Shown piece after piece: positions 1-12,200 of a DNA stretch of 64,000 bases (its first letter is position 1; every line of letters begins with the position of its first letter). The notes beneath the pieces are model-generated. The model was not told where the DNA came from, did not search any database, and worked only from the letters and a program-made list of their open reading frames with translations. The DNA is from Strix aluco. Its lineage: Eukaryota > Chordata > Aves > Strigiformes > Strigidae. The stretch lies in the NCBI RefSeq assembly GCF_031877795.1, contig NC_133932.1, forward strand, positions 18,416,180-18,480,179, given 5' to 3'. The translations under genes and the position numbers were made by a program.

Positions 1-1083
1 CCACCCCCTTCCAAGAAAAAGGACTAGAGAAAAAAGATGCAACTTCTAGAGCAATGAGGCTTTTAATAGCCAAGTAAATTTCCCTGTATCATGCCCATTC
101 AATGAGCTACTTTGTCTGACACTCTGCCTTACTCGGTACCAGCATAAGACTCTTCCAGGAAATATTAAACAAAACAAAAAAAAAATATATTGCTGTACAG
201 CCAGTTGCCTGCGTTACGCTATGGAAGATGTAGAATTCCTCTCTGATCCACAACTTTCCACCTACAAGCAAAACCGTAGTGAAGCTTTCCTCCATTTCCA
301 ATGCGCTCTGATGGCTCTTCCCCAGGGAAAGCCTTTCCTCTGTCACTCTGGGGGCATAGCTGGTCATAGGCAAGGCAAGCCCCGAGCCCCACGCACCATC
401 CGAGGCCACCACCGTCCTCCTGTAGCCGTGAGCAAGATCTCAAACTCCTTTTCCGCTGCAGGAGAAGAGTTGTTAATAGAAATGGATGCACATGGCACAG
501 TCTGTTCCAGAACAGTCACAGCTGTTCAAAGCTTTCCGTGCCCTGGATTGGGGGGTTTCAGGACCAGCTCCTGGGTCAGCTTGCACCGAGGCTAGCGACA
601 GCTGTGCTTCATGCAGGTAACTCAGGTTTAACCCTTTGTCCCCTGACCATCCCCACAGGTCCAGCAGCATAGAAAGTCACAGTGGGCTGCGTTGGAGCAA
701 CCTGCTCCGCTGGACTTGTGGCAAATGTTGCGTCTGCATCCCTGCCCTTCTGTTCTCCCTGTAGGGTCCTGGTCAATACAACAAGCTGCTCTCCCTGGAA
801 ATGACCATCGTGGCGAAAGACAGGCTCCACTGTGAGCCACGACCTTCACCCACCGAGCAGCCAGCACAGCCAGGGACACGTTTGTGCGAAAGTCCCTTCT
901 CATGGCAAAAAGGGGATCCATAGTCAGCTTTGGATGTCGTGTGTCTGGTGTAACTGTTGATACTGCGCAATGCCTTGGTTAAAATAGAAGCGACGAAGAG
1001 AGTTAAAAACCTGCCCTTTTCAGGAAAAATGCAGGAAATCGGCATCTTTTGGCTATTTTACACTCCAACAAGAAAGATTGTGG
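1..1083. other. No recognised gene
   Basis: Mixed-composition sequence with overlapping short open frames on both strands, none with a recognisable motif or splice structure. It is host flank of the solo LTR that follows. Confidence 0.5.
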
Positions 1084-1088
1084 GCCCG

Positions 1089-2016
1089 TGTTTTGCTGAT
1101 TAGGGATACCAATCAAACTCAGACACCAGAGTGAAAAGAGCAGGCGTATTTTACTGGAAATAGCTAAATCATGTAACAGAATAATACAGAAAACATACAA
1201 CAAGAAAAGACAGAATAGTGCACTTAAACAAACAGGAAAATACAGGGTAATGCATCAAATCGTTACTACACGAGAGAGAGAATAGTGATTAAGAAAGATC
1301 CATCACCACTTGCATATGTTACCATCATCCAGATCCGCAGTCGCCGGGGAGCCCCGGTTACAGCGAGGATTTGGAGAGCCTTTCCCGGCAAGTGGGAAAT
1401 CCTACGCGGTGCGTCCACCCGTAGGTGAGGCTTCCAAAGTCGCTGTGAGCGGGTCCCGCCTTATATACCCCCAAATCAGCAAGCCAGAATAACTGGCACC
1501 TTTGTTTTGAGCGGAACATCTGGTTTCACTCTCACATTAGATTCCCCCGGAGCCTGGCCAGGGCTCAAGGGAGAAGCTAAGGGAGTTTCCCTGCTTATCT
1601 AATTTATTTATGTTCTTTTTAGAACAAGGCCACACGTCTGGTCCCAAGGCCGGACAGCAGGCTTCATGGCCTTGTTAACTTACCTGTACGCAAAAAAGAA
1701 GATACATACATTCAGGATAGACATGTTTTCATTACATTCATCATCAGTCAGGAGTCTATGATATCTAAGCTACATCTTTCATTAATGAGCATACATATTT
1801 CGTTAATGACTACATACTAAGTTAGCAGCTTTGGCTCGGGGCCTGTGGTTCAGGCTTCAATACTTCAACACTTTAGCACTTTTTACATCAGGATAGGCGG
1901 TTTGTTATAACCTAGTACAATACCTACTAGCACAACGGTTATCAGTTACAAAATATACAGGATTCATCTATAGGTCAACTCTGGCTTGGGCCTATTGTCC
2001 AAGCCTTAGCACTTCA
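1089..2016 (-). mobile_element. Solo LTR, ERVL-like avian family
   Basis: On the minus strand it starts TGAAGTGC and ends GCAAAACA, with GCCCG on both sides (1084-1088 and 2017-2021) as a 5-bp target-site duplication. A TATA box (GGTATATAA, minus strand of 1461-1469) precedes a GC-rich R/U5 region. The R/U5 text resembles avian ERVL LTRs from memory. No internal retroviral sequence remains, so this is an LTR-LTR recombination product. Confidence 0.8.
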
Positions 2017-2021
2017 GCCCG

Positions 2022-2645
2022 GTGGTTAATGCTTTAAGGGAAGTTCAGCACGTTGGGAAAAGGGATATAAGACCACTCTTCTGGACACTGTCTGGACTGG
2101 GCTAGGCTGGGCTTGGAGAGCCTGGGAGGGTCCCCGGGGTCCCAGCTTTCCTGCAGTGCTGACTGTGGCGGCTGCGGCCTGTTCTTTCCTGCCGTGCTGA
2201 CTGCACCCACCTGGTGGGGCTGTCCTTGGGAAGGGCACCAGAGCTGAAAAAGCCCCTGGTAGAGGGGCGGGGAGAAGCTCTTCTCCAGAGATTTGCCAGA
2301 AACTCTCCAGAGCATCCCTTTTCCAGCGCATGAGATGCTCTGTGTGACAAGGGAAGGTGCCCATTAGTCCACAGTCCTGGGCAAGCGGGTCTAGGTGACC
2401 CTGCTTGAGCAGGCAGGTTGGACCAGAGGACCTTCACAGGTCCCTCCAAGCCTCAGCTGTTCTATGGGATTCTGTGCTTCGTTTGACTCCTCAAGCACCT
2501 GAACTCAGCCCCGATGCCTGCTGGAAAGGATTCTGGCGCAAGGGATGATGATCCCAAACTCCTCCACTAGGATTCATCCCAAAACAACTTCTACCTAGTC
2601 CAGAATATCGTATGGCACACACAGTCAGAAGGGAGAAAATGTCCT
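2022..2645. other. GC-rich spacer downstream of the RhoGAP gene
   Basis: Apart from the CR1 3' end at 2,385-2,476 I see nothing assignable. Short open frames here change frame freely and carry no motif. Confidence 0.5.
2385..2476 (+). mobile_element. CR1 LINE 3' terminal fragment
   Basis: Plus strand reads AGGTGACCCTGCTTGAGCAG, GTTGGACCAGAGGACCTTCA and then CAGGTCCCTCCAAGCCTC before a degenerate ATTCTGTG end at about 2,468-2,476. This is the 3' untranslated end of CR1. Opposite orientation to the other CR1 copies in the window. Confidence 0.7.
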
Positions 2646-2651
2646 TTTATT
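2646..2651 (-). terminator. Polyadenylation signal AATAAA of the RhoGAP gene
   Basis: A canonical AATAAA on the minus strand about 370 bp downstream of the proposed stop codon. The intervening 3' UTR has no other feature I recognise. Cleavage would fall near 2,620-2,635. Confidence 0.5.
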
Positions 2652-3019
2652 GTGGACATCCAGTGCAGGAGCCCAGGAGTCACAGGGGTTCAACCAGTAA
2701 CAAGAAATCAGCACCTACAACGACAGAGCCAGAAAGCACTGGTAAAGCCACAAAGGCAGGAACAGGCATGGCTTGGTTCCCCTTTCTTTGGGAAACACAG
2801 TTGACAAGGAATTGTTGATATCCCAGAAGAGAGCTACTGCTGGCCTTAGCTCCGGGGTGGCTCTGGCACCTTATCCCCTCTAAGGTAATGCCCTTAGAGA
2901 GCTGTGCATGTGCAGAGGTGCACAGTGCCCCTGTGCCACACAGCAGGGCTCCCCTGGGGAGCTGCCACGGGGTTATTTCCAAACCCTGCATAGCACCATC
3001 CCTCGCCGTCCCTTGCCAG

Positions 3020-3235
3020 TCAGTTGGACTGACTTAGAGCAGGGTGGAGAGTTGGCAAAGATAGGCAGCAAAGCCTGGTACACACCTGGGGCTTCCTGAT
3101 CTTTCGCACCTCCCTGCTTTTCTTCTGTCCCCTTCTTTTCCTCTCTTCTCTTCTTTGCTTCGTGGCATGGCCTCTCCTCTGCCCAGGTCTCTTCTCTCTT
3201 TCGTTTCCTTTGGCCGTCGTCTTCCTGGCAGGAGC
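3020..3235 (-). CDS. RhoGAP gene last coding exon, basic C terminus, frame ambiguous
   Basis: Two acceptors satisfy the incoming phase. One ends at 3236 (GGTTTGCAG) and gives a frame stopping at 3034. The other ends at 3225 (CTCCTGCCAG) and gives a frame stopping at 3020. Both frames are very rich in Lys/Arg, which could be a nuclear or membrane-binding tail. All three minus-strand frames are open through about 3,050-3,240 because of the purine-rich composition, so openness alone cannot decide. Confidence 0.45.
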   Translation of the reverse strand, partial: APARKTTAKGNEREKRPGQRRGHATKQRREERKRRGQKKSREVRKIRKPQVCTRLCCLSLPTLHPALSQSN

Positions 3236-6200
3236 CTGCAAACCTTTCCATCCCACAGCATGGTTAGACAGGGAAAGCCAGGATCAACTGGAATCAGCTC
3301 TTGATTTAACCAAAGCTGACTCGTTTTACCTTCTGTGCTCCGAGAGGCTCTTCAGTTCTTCTGCGCATCCCAGGGATTCTACCACGGTCTCAGTGGTGGC
3401 TGGAGACAAAGCAACGGGTGCCTAAAACAGAAAGGTCGTCATTAGCAGGTGGCAAGGGATGCCCTGAAGTAGTAAGCAACTGCTTGGCACGTTGCTGCCT
3501 TAGCTCTACAGGGGAGATCTCTTTGGCTGGTTTGAGTCAGCCCTTTCTTCCAAGGTTCTCGCTCTGGAACACAGTGTTCACATGGGTGGGGGACAGTCCA
3601 TTTGTGGGGGCCATTCAGCAGAGAGCCTGCGATCCCCTGCCAGGCAAGGAAAGGCTTGCCCACTTCCTTCTGCCAGCATTTCTTCTGCCCTCCCAAGACA
3701 GAGCTCTGCGGATGTCCATTTGGTGCAAGACAACCTTCTGTGGTGGGAGGCTTTGCTTTTGAAATCTATCTTTCTGTGGCGTTTTGTAGGTATTTCCTCT
3801 GATTAAGCACATGCCTAAGGCATAGGAGAAAAGACCTTTCCAGTTTTACTGACAGTGTATCATTCCATGGGGGGAAAAATAAAATGCAAAGCCACAAGAG
3901 ACTGAACGCCAGGAAGAGGCACAGCAGCTGCTTGGACTCAACAGCAACTGCCCTCCTCCTGCCTAAGACACATTGTTGCAGCGCTTGTGGAGCTGCCATA
4001 CCTCCGCCCTTTCTGCTCCCACCACCGCCTCTCCCCCCGCTGCTCTCTGGAGGATGAGCAGAGAGGCTGGTGCATCCAGGCAGGCTTTTGCCTGGTGCTC
4101 GGCATCTGCTTCGCCTGGAGGGCCGTGCTGCTTTTCCAAAGGCAACTCTGGAAAGCAAAAGCGTGTGCAGCAAAGTGACTGGTTGGAAGTGGACAACAGC
4201 TAAAGCAAAACCCACAGGAAGCCCTACCCCAGCTGTCTGCTCAGGCTGTGACAGCCCTCAGTCCCTCCTCATACCTGTGGGTCTGTCCACGGGCTCAGGT
4301 GACGTCTGGCCAGCCATCTCCTCCCCAAAGATGTCGCTGCCGTTTTCAATCAGAAATTCCACCAGCAGCTTCACCTGCACACATCAAAGCCTTGGTTTCA
4401 GGGCAGGTGTCTGAAAACACGTCAAGCAGCCTTTCCCGCTCCTGAGCCTTGCTTCTGCGCAGAAGGCTGTGGCTGTGGGGCTGCTCTTCCAGGCAGCCAC
4501 TCCACCGGCATTTGCGCAAGAGAGGAGCAAGCTCTGAGGGTCCAGGCAGGCTGCAGCCAGCCGGTCAGTACAGCGTACCTTCTCGGTCACCTCCAGCGCG
4601 GCCTCGAGGGGGAGCAGCTCCTCGTCAGGTGGGCCCAGCAGGTTTGGCCCCAGGCAGATGGCCAGGTTGCTGGAGGTCATTCTGCTGGTGGACACGTGGT
4701 GGCCGATGTTCTGCAGCAGGGAGAGCAGCCGCTGGAGGAGGAGGAGATGGGCTGCAGGCAACTTCTCGGCCACCCTGAGGGAGCAGGAACACAACGTTAA
4801 GGAAGCAGATGCTGCCCACAGCTGTCCCTGAAGCTTGCACAAGGCAGGCGGGAGCCAGTGTCTGTGCTGCGCCACTTTCCAGGTGCTCTCAGGCAGCGAT
4901 CAGGAGGAAAACACACTGTTGCTTCCCAGCTCCTGGTTTCACCCAAGCCCACGCAAGGGAAGGCTCCCTGCCCACGCCCTTTCCCCCCGAAATGCAACCC
5001 CAGCCCAGCAAATGCAAGCTGCCAGAAAATGCAACCTTCTAAGGAGCCCGTCCCTTTTCAGGCAAGTCCCAGGACTCTGCCACTCCCTACTCAACAGGCA
5101 GGCTGCTGGCCACACTTACACTTTCAGCGCTTCCACCCTGGCCTCCTTGCTTGGCCTCTCCATGGCTTGCATCCAGTCCTGGTAGACGCCGACAACGAGG
5201 AGCTTGCCGGGGATGCTGCGTAGAAAGTCCTGCAAGGCCAAGGGCTTCAGGTGAGCCTTTGAAGATTCCAGGCCAGCCAGGAGCTCTTCCAGCTGCAGGG
5301 CAGAAGCGCTCACCTTCAAGATGGCAGCTAGCAGGATGACAGGCTGGTTTGCCAGGTCCACATCTGCGCCGCGGTCGAGGTCCTCCTTCAGCTTCTGGAG
5401 CGCTGTCCCCCTGTCGGATCTCCGGAATATCCCCTCCGTCGACGGTCCTCTCTGGTACAGGATGTCCAGGAGCTCCTGCGGGAGACGCAGGAGGACAGCT
5501 GCTTGGCTGAAGAAACAAGTGACAGCAGAGGCCAGAGCTCTGCCCCAGGCTGGGCTCCCCCCCGCCCCCGCAAAGGGTCTGGCGCCAGAAGCGGTGGCCG
5601 TGGGTGAAGAGCCCAGTGCCCCAGCCACCCCCGCAGACGCTGGGGACACTGCTTCTGGAGCAGCCGGAGGGAGGGCTGGGGCTCCCCTGTCCAGGCTGGC
5701 CTACCTGGATGGGCCGGGGCAGCGTGCCGGCCTCCTCGCAGAGGGCTGCCAGGGGCTGCCCAAAGAGCGCCCTGCTGCAGCCGGAGCCCGCCTGCCCTGG
5801 CGCCGGGGCAGCGGCCGGGCTCTGCCGCAGCGCAAAGGGCCAGGGCAGCCCCCTCCTCCTCCTGCTGCTGCTGCCGCCGCCGCTCCCTCCCGCTGCAAAG
5901 GGAAAGAGAGCAAGAGCCCGTCAGTGGGAACCGCCAGGCCAGCGCTCCCGGAGCCTGCCCTGCCCTGCCCTGCCCTGCCTGCAGCGCGGTGCTGAGTGCT
6001 GCGGCGGGACGGGACGGGACGGGCAGGGAGCCGGCAGCTGGAGCCAGGGCTCTGGCTCAGCGGCTCTGGCTCGCAGTCTCCTGAGAGCCAGCGGCACAGC
6101 GGGACAGCCCCGCCCAGCCCTCGCCCTGCCCTCCTCCAGGCTGCGAGCAGCAGCAGAGGGAGGCTCCCTGTCCCGCAGAATCACGTCCAGCGGCCGCTGC

Positions 6201-9200
6201 CCAGCGGGTGTCCTTGCTCGTCCGGGTGACGTCCGTCCTCCCTTGGGGTGCCCGACCTGCGGGGTGACACTCAGGGAACAAGGGAGCACGGCTCCTCCCG
6301 GCTCTGGCCGAGGAGCAGGGACCCATCTGCCCGGCTCTGGGGACAGAGCTCAGGCAGGCAGCACCTCGAGTGCTCAGCACTGTCGAAGGGTCCCGAGCAC
6401 TCAGCTCTCTCCTGCTGCAGTGTGATGGGCACCGATTTCCTCTGGCCAAAGGGCAGCAGCAACAGCATCCTCAGTTGTGCAGACGTGCCGGTCCAGGAGA
6501 AAAGAAGGCCCTCCCTGCCCTTCGTTCCCAAACTTACCTGGTGAGTGGCAAAGTCCGCCTCCACTGGTAGACGGGGCTGTTGGAGGCCCTTGCTTGGGGT
6601 CAGCCTGCAAGAAGCAGGCTGCACTTAGAGAGCATCCCCGCGGCAGAAAGGGCCACCAGCAAGCGGCCACCCGGCACCAGCAGCCTGAGGGCGGCAGAGC
6701 GGGGACCCTCTGCCCTCCCACGCTCTCTACCTCACGTGGCAGGTTTCCTCCCAGCACCACCAGCAAGGACATGCGGCGTTCCTGGTAGCTCCCCAACCCT
6801 CTCTGCACCCAGGCTGGCACCGCGGGACCCTCCCTCCCTCCTGCACAGGCTCACCCCACTCGCCGCACAGCCCTGGCACCCCGGCACAGCCAGAGGTGGG
6901 TGAAAGGCAGCCGTTCTCACCTCTGTCTGGCCCTCCATCAGCCTCTCCAGGCTCCTGGCGCTGAATGTCCTCCACTGGGCAGGAGAGAAAGAGTGGAAGG
7001 AGGTGAGCAGCGATGCCTCTGCTGCTCGGCTGGAGGGCCAGTGCTCGGGGACAGCGGCCAGACTAGAGAGACACTCACTCCATGGCGTCGGCTCAGCTCC
7101 TTCTGCAGGAGTTTGATGGACGGGACGTTGGTCACTCGGGCTCCCGTGGCTCCTTCGGGTGTCCTGTCACCAGGAAAGGACAGGGAGAAAGCTGGCTGAG
7201 CCCCAAGCCACCTCTTTTCCCTTGTCAGGCAGCTCTGCCCGAGAGCTGCCCACAGCCGCAGCGGCAGCTCTCCCCACCTGGGGAGCTGTGTTCCCCCATC
7301 CGGCCGCGCCTGAAGCACCCCCCTAGCTTACCCCAGCAGCTTGCCCAGCCACAGCTGCTTCAGTGCCCGGGAGCTGCAGAAAGAGAGGAGAACCAGCATC
7401 AGGCCCCGCTGCCCCCCAGCCCCTGGGCCCCTGCACAGCCTTGCCCCTTGGGAAGGGCTGAGGGGCAGCACGAGGCCCCGTGGGGCAGGACAGGGGTGCT
7501 GCCCAAGCCCTGGCTCCCTCGTTGCTGCCAGAGCAGCTGCTCCTGCCCTTCCCTTCTGGGGACCAAAAGGCGACCAGGGGATGCAGGATGTGGGAACGCA
7601 TCCCCATCCCTCCCTGCCCAGGCTCTGCATGGAGGGCAGAGGCCATTCACAGGGTGGCGTGGGCATGGTTGGGACCCTCTCCTGCCCAGCCGTGGGACGT
7701 GGCACCACGACTCACCCGAAAGTGGCAACACAGGTGCCGCTGGGCCAGATGAGGAGGATGGAGGTCCCGTCCTCATCGCTGCCTTCCTCCTCCTCCTCCT
7801 CTTTGATGTCCCCCGCTGTCTCCTTCCCGCTGCTCAGCACCCACAGCTGGTCCAGGGCCAGGCGGAGCTGTGGGCGCAGGGTGGTGCCACGTCTGTGGAG
7901 AAGAGAGACAGGCAGTGAGCCGGAGGTGGCCGCCTTGGGGTGCCCCCGGGCAGAGCCCTGCCCCCCACCTGCCCTTGTGTGGTGGTTTAGGCCCTGCCGG
8001 GACCAGAGACCACATTGCCACTGCCCCTCCCCCACCCTCCGACCGGAACGGGGCAGGGAGTGAAATACAAACCCCGGGGTTGCGATAACGAGACGTTTAA
8101 TACAACAATGCAACAACAACAAACCAAACAACAACAAGAACGATAACAATAGCAATAACAGTAATAACAATAAACAGAACAAGGGATATAGCGATACAGC
8201 AGTGAGGAGAGCGACCCCACACCACGCGTTTACCAACTGAGCAATCCCACACCACTGAGGGATCTTCTGAGAGGCTGGGTAAGGGAGACAATTGCTCAAC
8301 CTCCTCCAGGGCAGCTATACCAAAGGCTCACCAGTACTCTCTTGGGTCTTTAAATTACCCTCTCCTGAGGTAATCTATACCTAGGATGCACGGGGCATCT
8401 GGGCCAGTCACAATGGGGTGCTTACGCCAGTCCTTCCCAGTTAAGCTTACTTCAGCTTCTAATAGGGTCAGCTGTTGGGACCCCCCTGTCACTCCGGAGA
8501 GACAGATGGGTTCAACCCCACTGTATGGCATCAGGGTGCACTGTGCACCAGTATCTACCAAGGCCTTATATTCTCGTGGGTCTGATGTGCCAGGCCATCG
8601 GATCCACACCGTCCAGTAAATCCGATTATCCCTTTCCTCCACCTGGCGGGAGGCAGGGCCCCTCTAATCCTGCTCACCATCACTCACTTGTTGTAAGAGC
8701 GACTCCTGCAAGAATGACTCACTTGTCCCCTCAAGACGGTCAGACATAATGTTGGCCATTCTATTCTGTCTGGGGGATTTCCGACTGGACACTGGAGCTG
8801 CGTCTCTCTTGGAAGACTCCCCTTTCATGGTGGTCTTCCCTTTCAGCTGCTGTACTCGTGCAGCTAGGGCGAGAGTGGGCTGTCCATCCCACCTCCTCGT
8901 GTTTTCCCCATGGTCGCGGAGGAAGAACCACAGGGTGCCCTGTGGTGTGTACCTTCCACTGCCCTTCTCTTGGGTGGGGAAACGCCTGCTTCTAATGGCT
9001 GAGACATCGGCCCGTGCAGGTGGAATGTAGGACATGTCCTCTTCCACTTTCTGGAGCCTCTGAGACAGTTCCCTTACAGCTGAAACCCAGGCATGTTGGG
9101 AGGAAGGGAGATTTCCCTCATATTGCTGGAGCTGGCCAATCACTTCGTCCACTGTTTCAGTCTGGGTGTCTTGCCACCAGGACGCTACTGCTAGTGCTTT

Positions 9201-12200
9201 GGAATGTGCCTCTGGTGCACTTTGCAGGAACTTCCGCCACATCAGCTGTGTGCAAGGGGCCTGATCTGGATCCGTGGGTGACCGCTCATCATTCAGATCA
9301 CCATAAACCATGTCAAACACAGCCAATTCCCTGAGGTTCTGAATGCCTTTCTCCATGTTGGTCCCCTTGCCTAACCGACATAGAACATCATCCTTGTAGG
9401 GGTACCTCTCCCTTACACTGAGCAGGAGTCGCCTCCAAAGGCTGAGGGTATGAGCCTGTATCCCTATTGCCTTGTCAATACCAGCCTCCCTGGCTAAAGA
9501 TCCCAGCTGCTTGGCCTCTCTCCCCTCCAATTCCAAAACACCAGCTCCACGATGCCAGCATCGGAGCAGACGGGTTCAAATTTGCTCGCCTGGAAGGCAG
9601 CTGAAATCCTTCCGCATATCTCGCAACTCACTCAGGGATAGAGATCGGATGGTTACCTCCGGCTCTTCCTCCTGTTCTCGTGATGGGCCTGGTTCATAAT
9701 CACCCTGTACACTGCGAGGGGATTTTTTGGTATATTTGGTTTTCTGTATCGGGGCGACTCATACTGGCACTGCTTGTCCCTCTGGCCCAGCTGCTGCGCT
9801 GGTGGAGGCGACTGGTACTGGCACTGCCTGTCACTCTGGCCCAGCTGGAGTGCTAGTAGTGGCGACTGGTATTGGCACTGCCTGTCCCCCTTGCCCAGCT
9901 GCTGTGCTAGTGGAGGCGACTGGTATTGGCACTGCCTGTCCCCCTGGCCCAGCTGCTCTGCTGGTGGTGGTGACTGGTACTGGCACTGCCTGTCACTCTG
10001 GCCCAGCTGCTGTGCTGGTGGAGGTGACTGGTACTGGTACTGCCTGTCCCCCTGGCCCAGCTGCTGTGCTAGTGGAGGCGACTGGTACTGGCACTGCCTG
10101 TCACTCTGGCCCAGCTGCTGTGCTGGTGGAGGCGACTGGTACTGGCACTGGCTGTCCCTCTGTCCCAGCTGCTGTGCTGGTGGAGGTGACTGGTACTGGC
10201 ACTGCCTGTCACTCTGGCCCAGCTGCTGTGCTGGTGGAGGCGACTGGTACTGGCACTGGCTGTCCCTCTGTCCCAGCTGCTGTGCTGGTGGAGGTGACTG
10301 GTACTGGCACTGCCTGTCACTCTGGCCCAGCTGCTGTGCTAGTGGAGGCGACTGGTACTGGTACTGCCTGTCACTCTGGCCCAGCTGCTGTGCTGGTGGA
10401 GGTGACTGGTACTGGCACTGCCTGTCCCCCTGGCCCAGATGCTGTGCTAGTGGAGGTGACTGGTACTGGCACTGCCTGTCCCTCTGTCCCAGCTGCTGTG
10501 CTGGTGGAGGTGACTGGTACTGGCACTGCCTGTCACTCTGGCCCAGCTGCTGTGCTAGTGGAGGCGACTGCTACTGGCACTGCCTGTCACTCTGGCCCAG
10601 CTGCTGTGCTGGTGGAGGCGACTGGTACTGGCACTGGCTGTCCCTCTGTCCCAGCTGCTGTGCTAGTGGAGGCGACTGGTACTGGCACTGCCTGCCCCTC
10701 TGTCCCAGCTGCTGTGCTAGTGGAGGCGACTGCTACTGGCACTGCCTGTCACTCTGGCCCAGCTGCTGTGCTGGTTGAGGTGACTGGTACTGGCACTGCC
10801 TGTCCCCCTGGCCCAGATGCTGTGCTAGTGGAGGTGACTGGTACTGGCACTGGCTGTCCCTCTGTCCCAGCTGCTGTGCTGGTGGAGGTGACTGGTACTG
10901 GCACTGGCTGTCCCTCTGTCCCAGCTTCTGTGCTAGTAGAGGCGACTGGTACTGGCACTGCCTGTCCCCCTTGCCCAGCTGCTCTGCTGGTGGAGGTGAC
11001 TGGTACTGGCACTGCCTGTCACTCTGGCCCAGCTGCTGTGCTAGTGGAGGTGACTGGTATTGGCACTGCCTGTCCCTCTGGCCCAGCTGCTCTGCTGGTG
11101 GAGGTGACTGGTACTGGCACTGCCTGTCCCTCTGGCCCAGCTGCTCTGCTGGTGGTGGTGACTGGTACTGGCACTGCCTGTCACTCTGTCCCAGCTGCTG
11201 TGCTAGTAGAAGCGACTGGTACTGGCACTGCCTGTCCCTCTGGCCCAACTGCTGTGCTAGTGGAGGCGACTGGTATTGGCACTGCCTGTCCCCCTTGCCC
11301 AGCTGCTCTGATGGTGGAGGTGACTGGTACTGGCAATGCCTGTCACTCTGGCCCAACTGCTGTGCTGGTGGAGGCGACTGGTACTGGCACTGCCTGTCCC
11401 CCTGGCCCAGCTGCTGTGCTAGTGGAGGCGACTGCTACTGGCACTGCCTGTCCCCCTGGCCCAGCTGCTCTGCTGGTGGTGGTGACTGGTACTGGCACTG
11501 CCTGTCCCCCTGGCCCAGATGCTGTGCTGGTGGAGGTGACTGGTACTGGCACTGGCTGTCCCTCTGTCCCAGCTGCTGTGTTGGTGGAGGTGACTGGTAC
11601 TGGCACTGCCTGTCCCTCTGTCCCAGCTGCTGTGCTAGTAGAGGCGACTGCTACTGGCACTGCCTGTCACTCTGGCCCAGCTGCTGTGCTGGTGGAGGTG
11701 ACTGGTACTGCCACTGCCTGTCACTCTGGCCCAGCTGCTGTGCTAGTGGAGGCGACTGCTACTGGCACTGCCTGTCACTCTGGCCCAGCCGCTGTGCTGC
11801 TGGAGGTGACTGGTACTGGCACTGCCTGTCACTCTGGCCCAGCCGCTGTGCTGCTGGAGTTGACTGGTACTGCCACTGCCTGTCCCCCTGGCCCAGCTGC
11901 TGTGCTAGTGGAGGTGACTGGTACTGGCACTGGCTGTCCTTCTGTCCCAGCTGCTGTGCTAGTGGAGGTGACTCGTACTGGCACTGCCTGTCCCTCTGGC
12001 CCAGCTGCTGTGCTAGTGGAGGCAACTAGTACTGGCACTGCCTGTCCCCCTTGCCCAGCTGCTGTGCTAGTGGAGGCTACTGGTATTGGCACTGCCTGTC
12101 CCCCTGGCCCAGCTGCTCTGCTGGTGGAGGTGACTGGTACTGGCACTGCCTGTCACTCTGGCCCAGCTGCTGTGCTGGTGGAGGCGACTGCTACTGGCAC

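Noticed and set aside
5321..6425. Long plus-strand open frames (224 and 273 codons) across 5,321-6,425.
   Set aside because: They overlap the RhoGAP exons in antisense and have no recognisable domain; the minus-strand frame carries the conserved residues.
7712..8299. A 195-codon minus-strand open frame treated as one protein.
   Set aside because: It fuses truncated LTR sequence with host exon 7716-7892; the exon begins at a clear acceptor (position 7892) and the rest is provirus.
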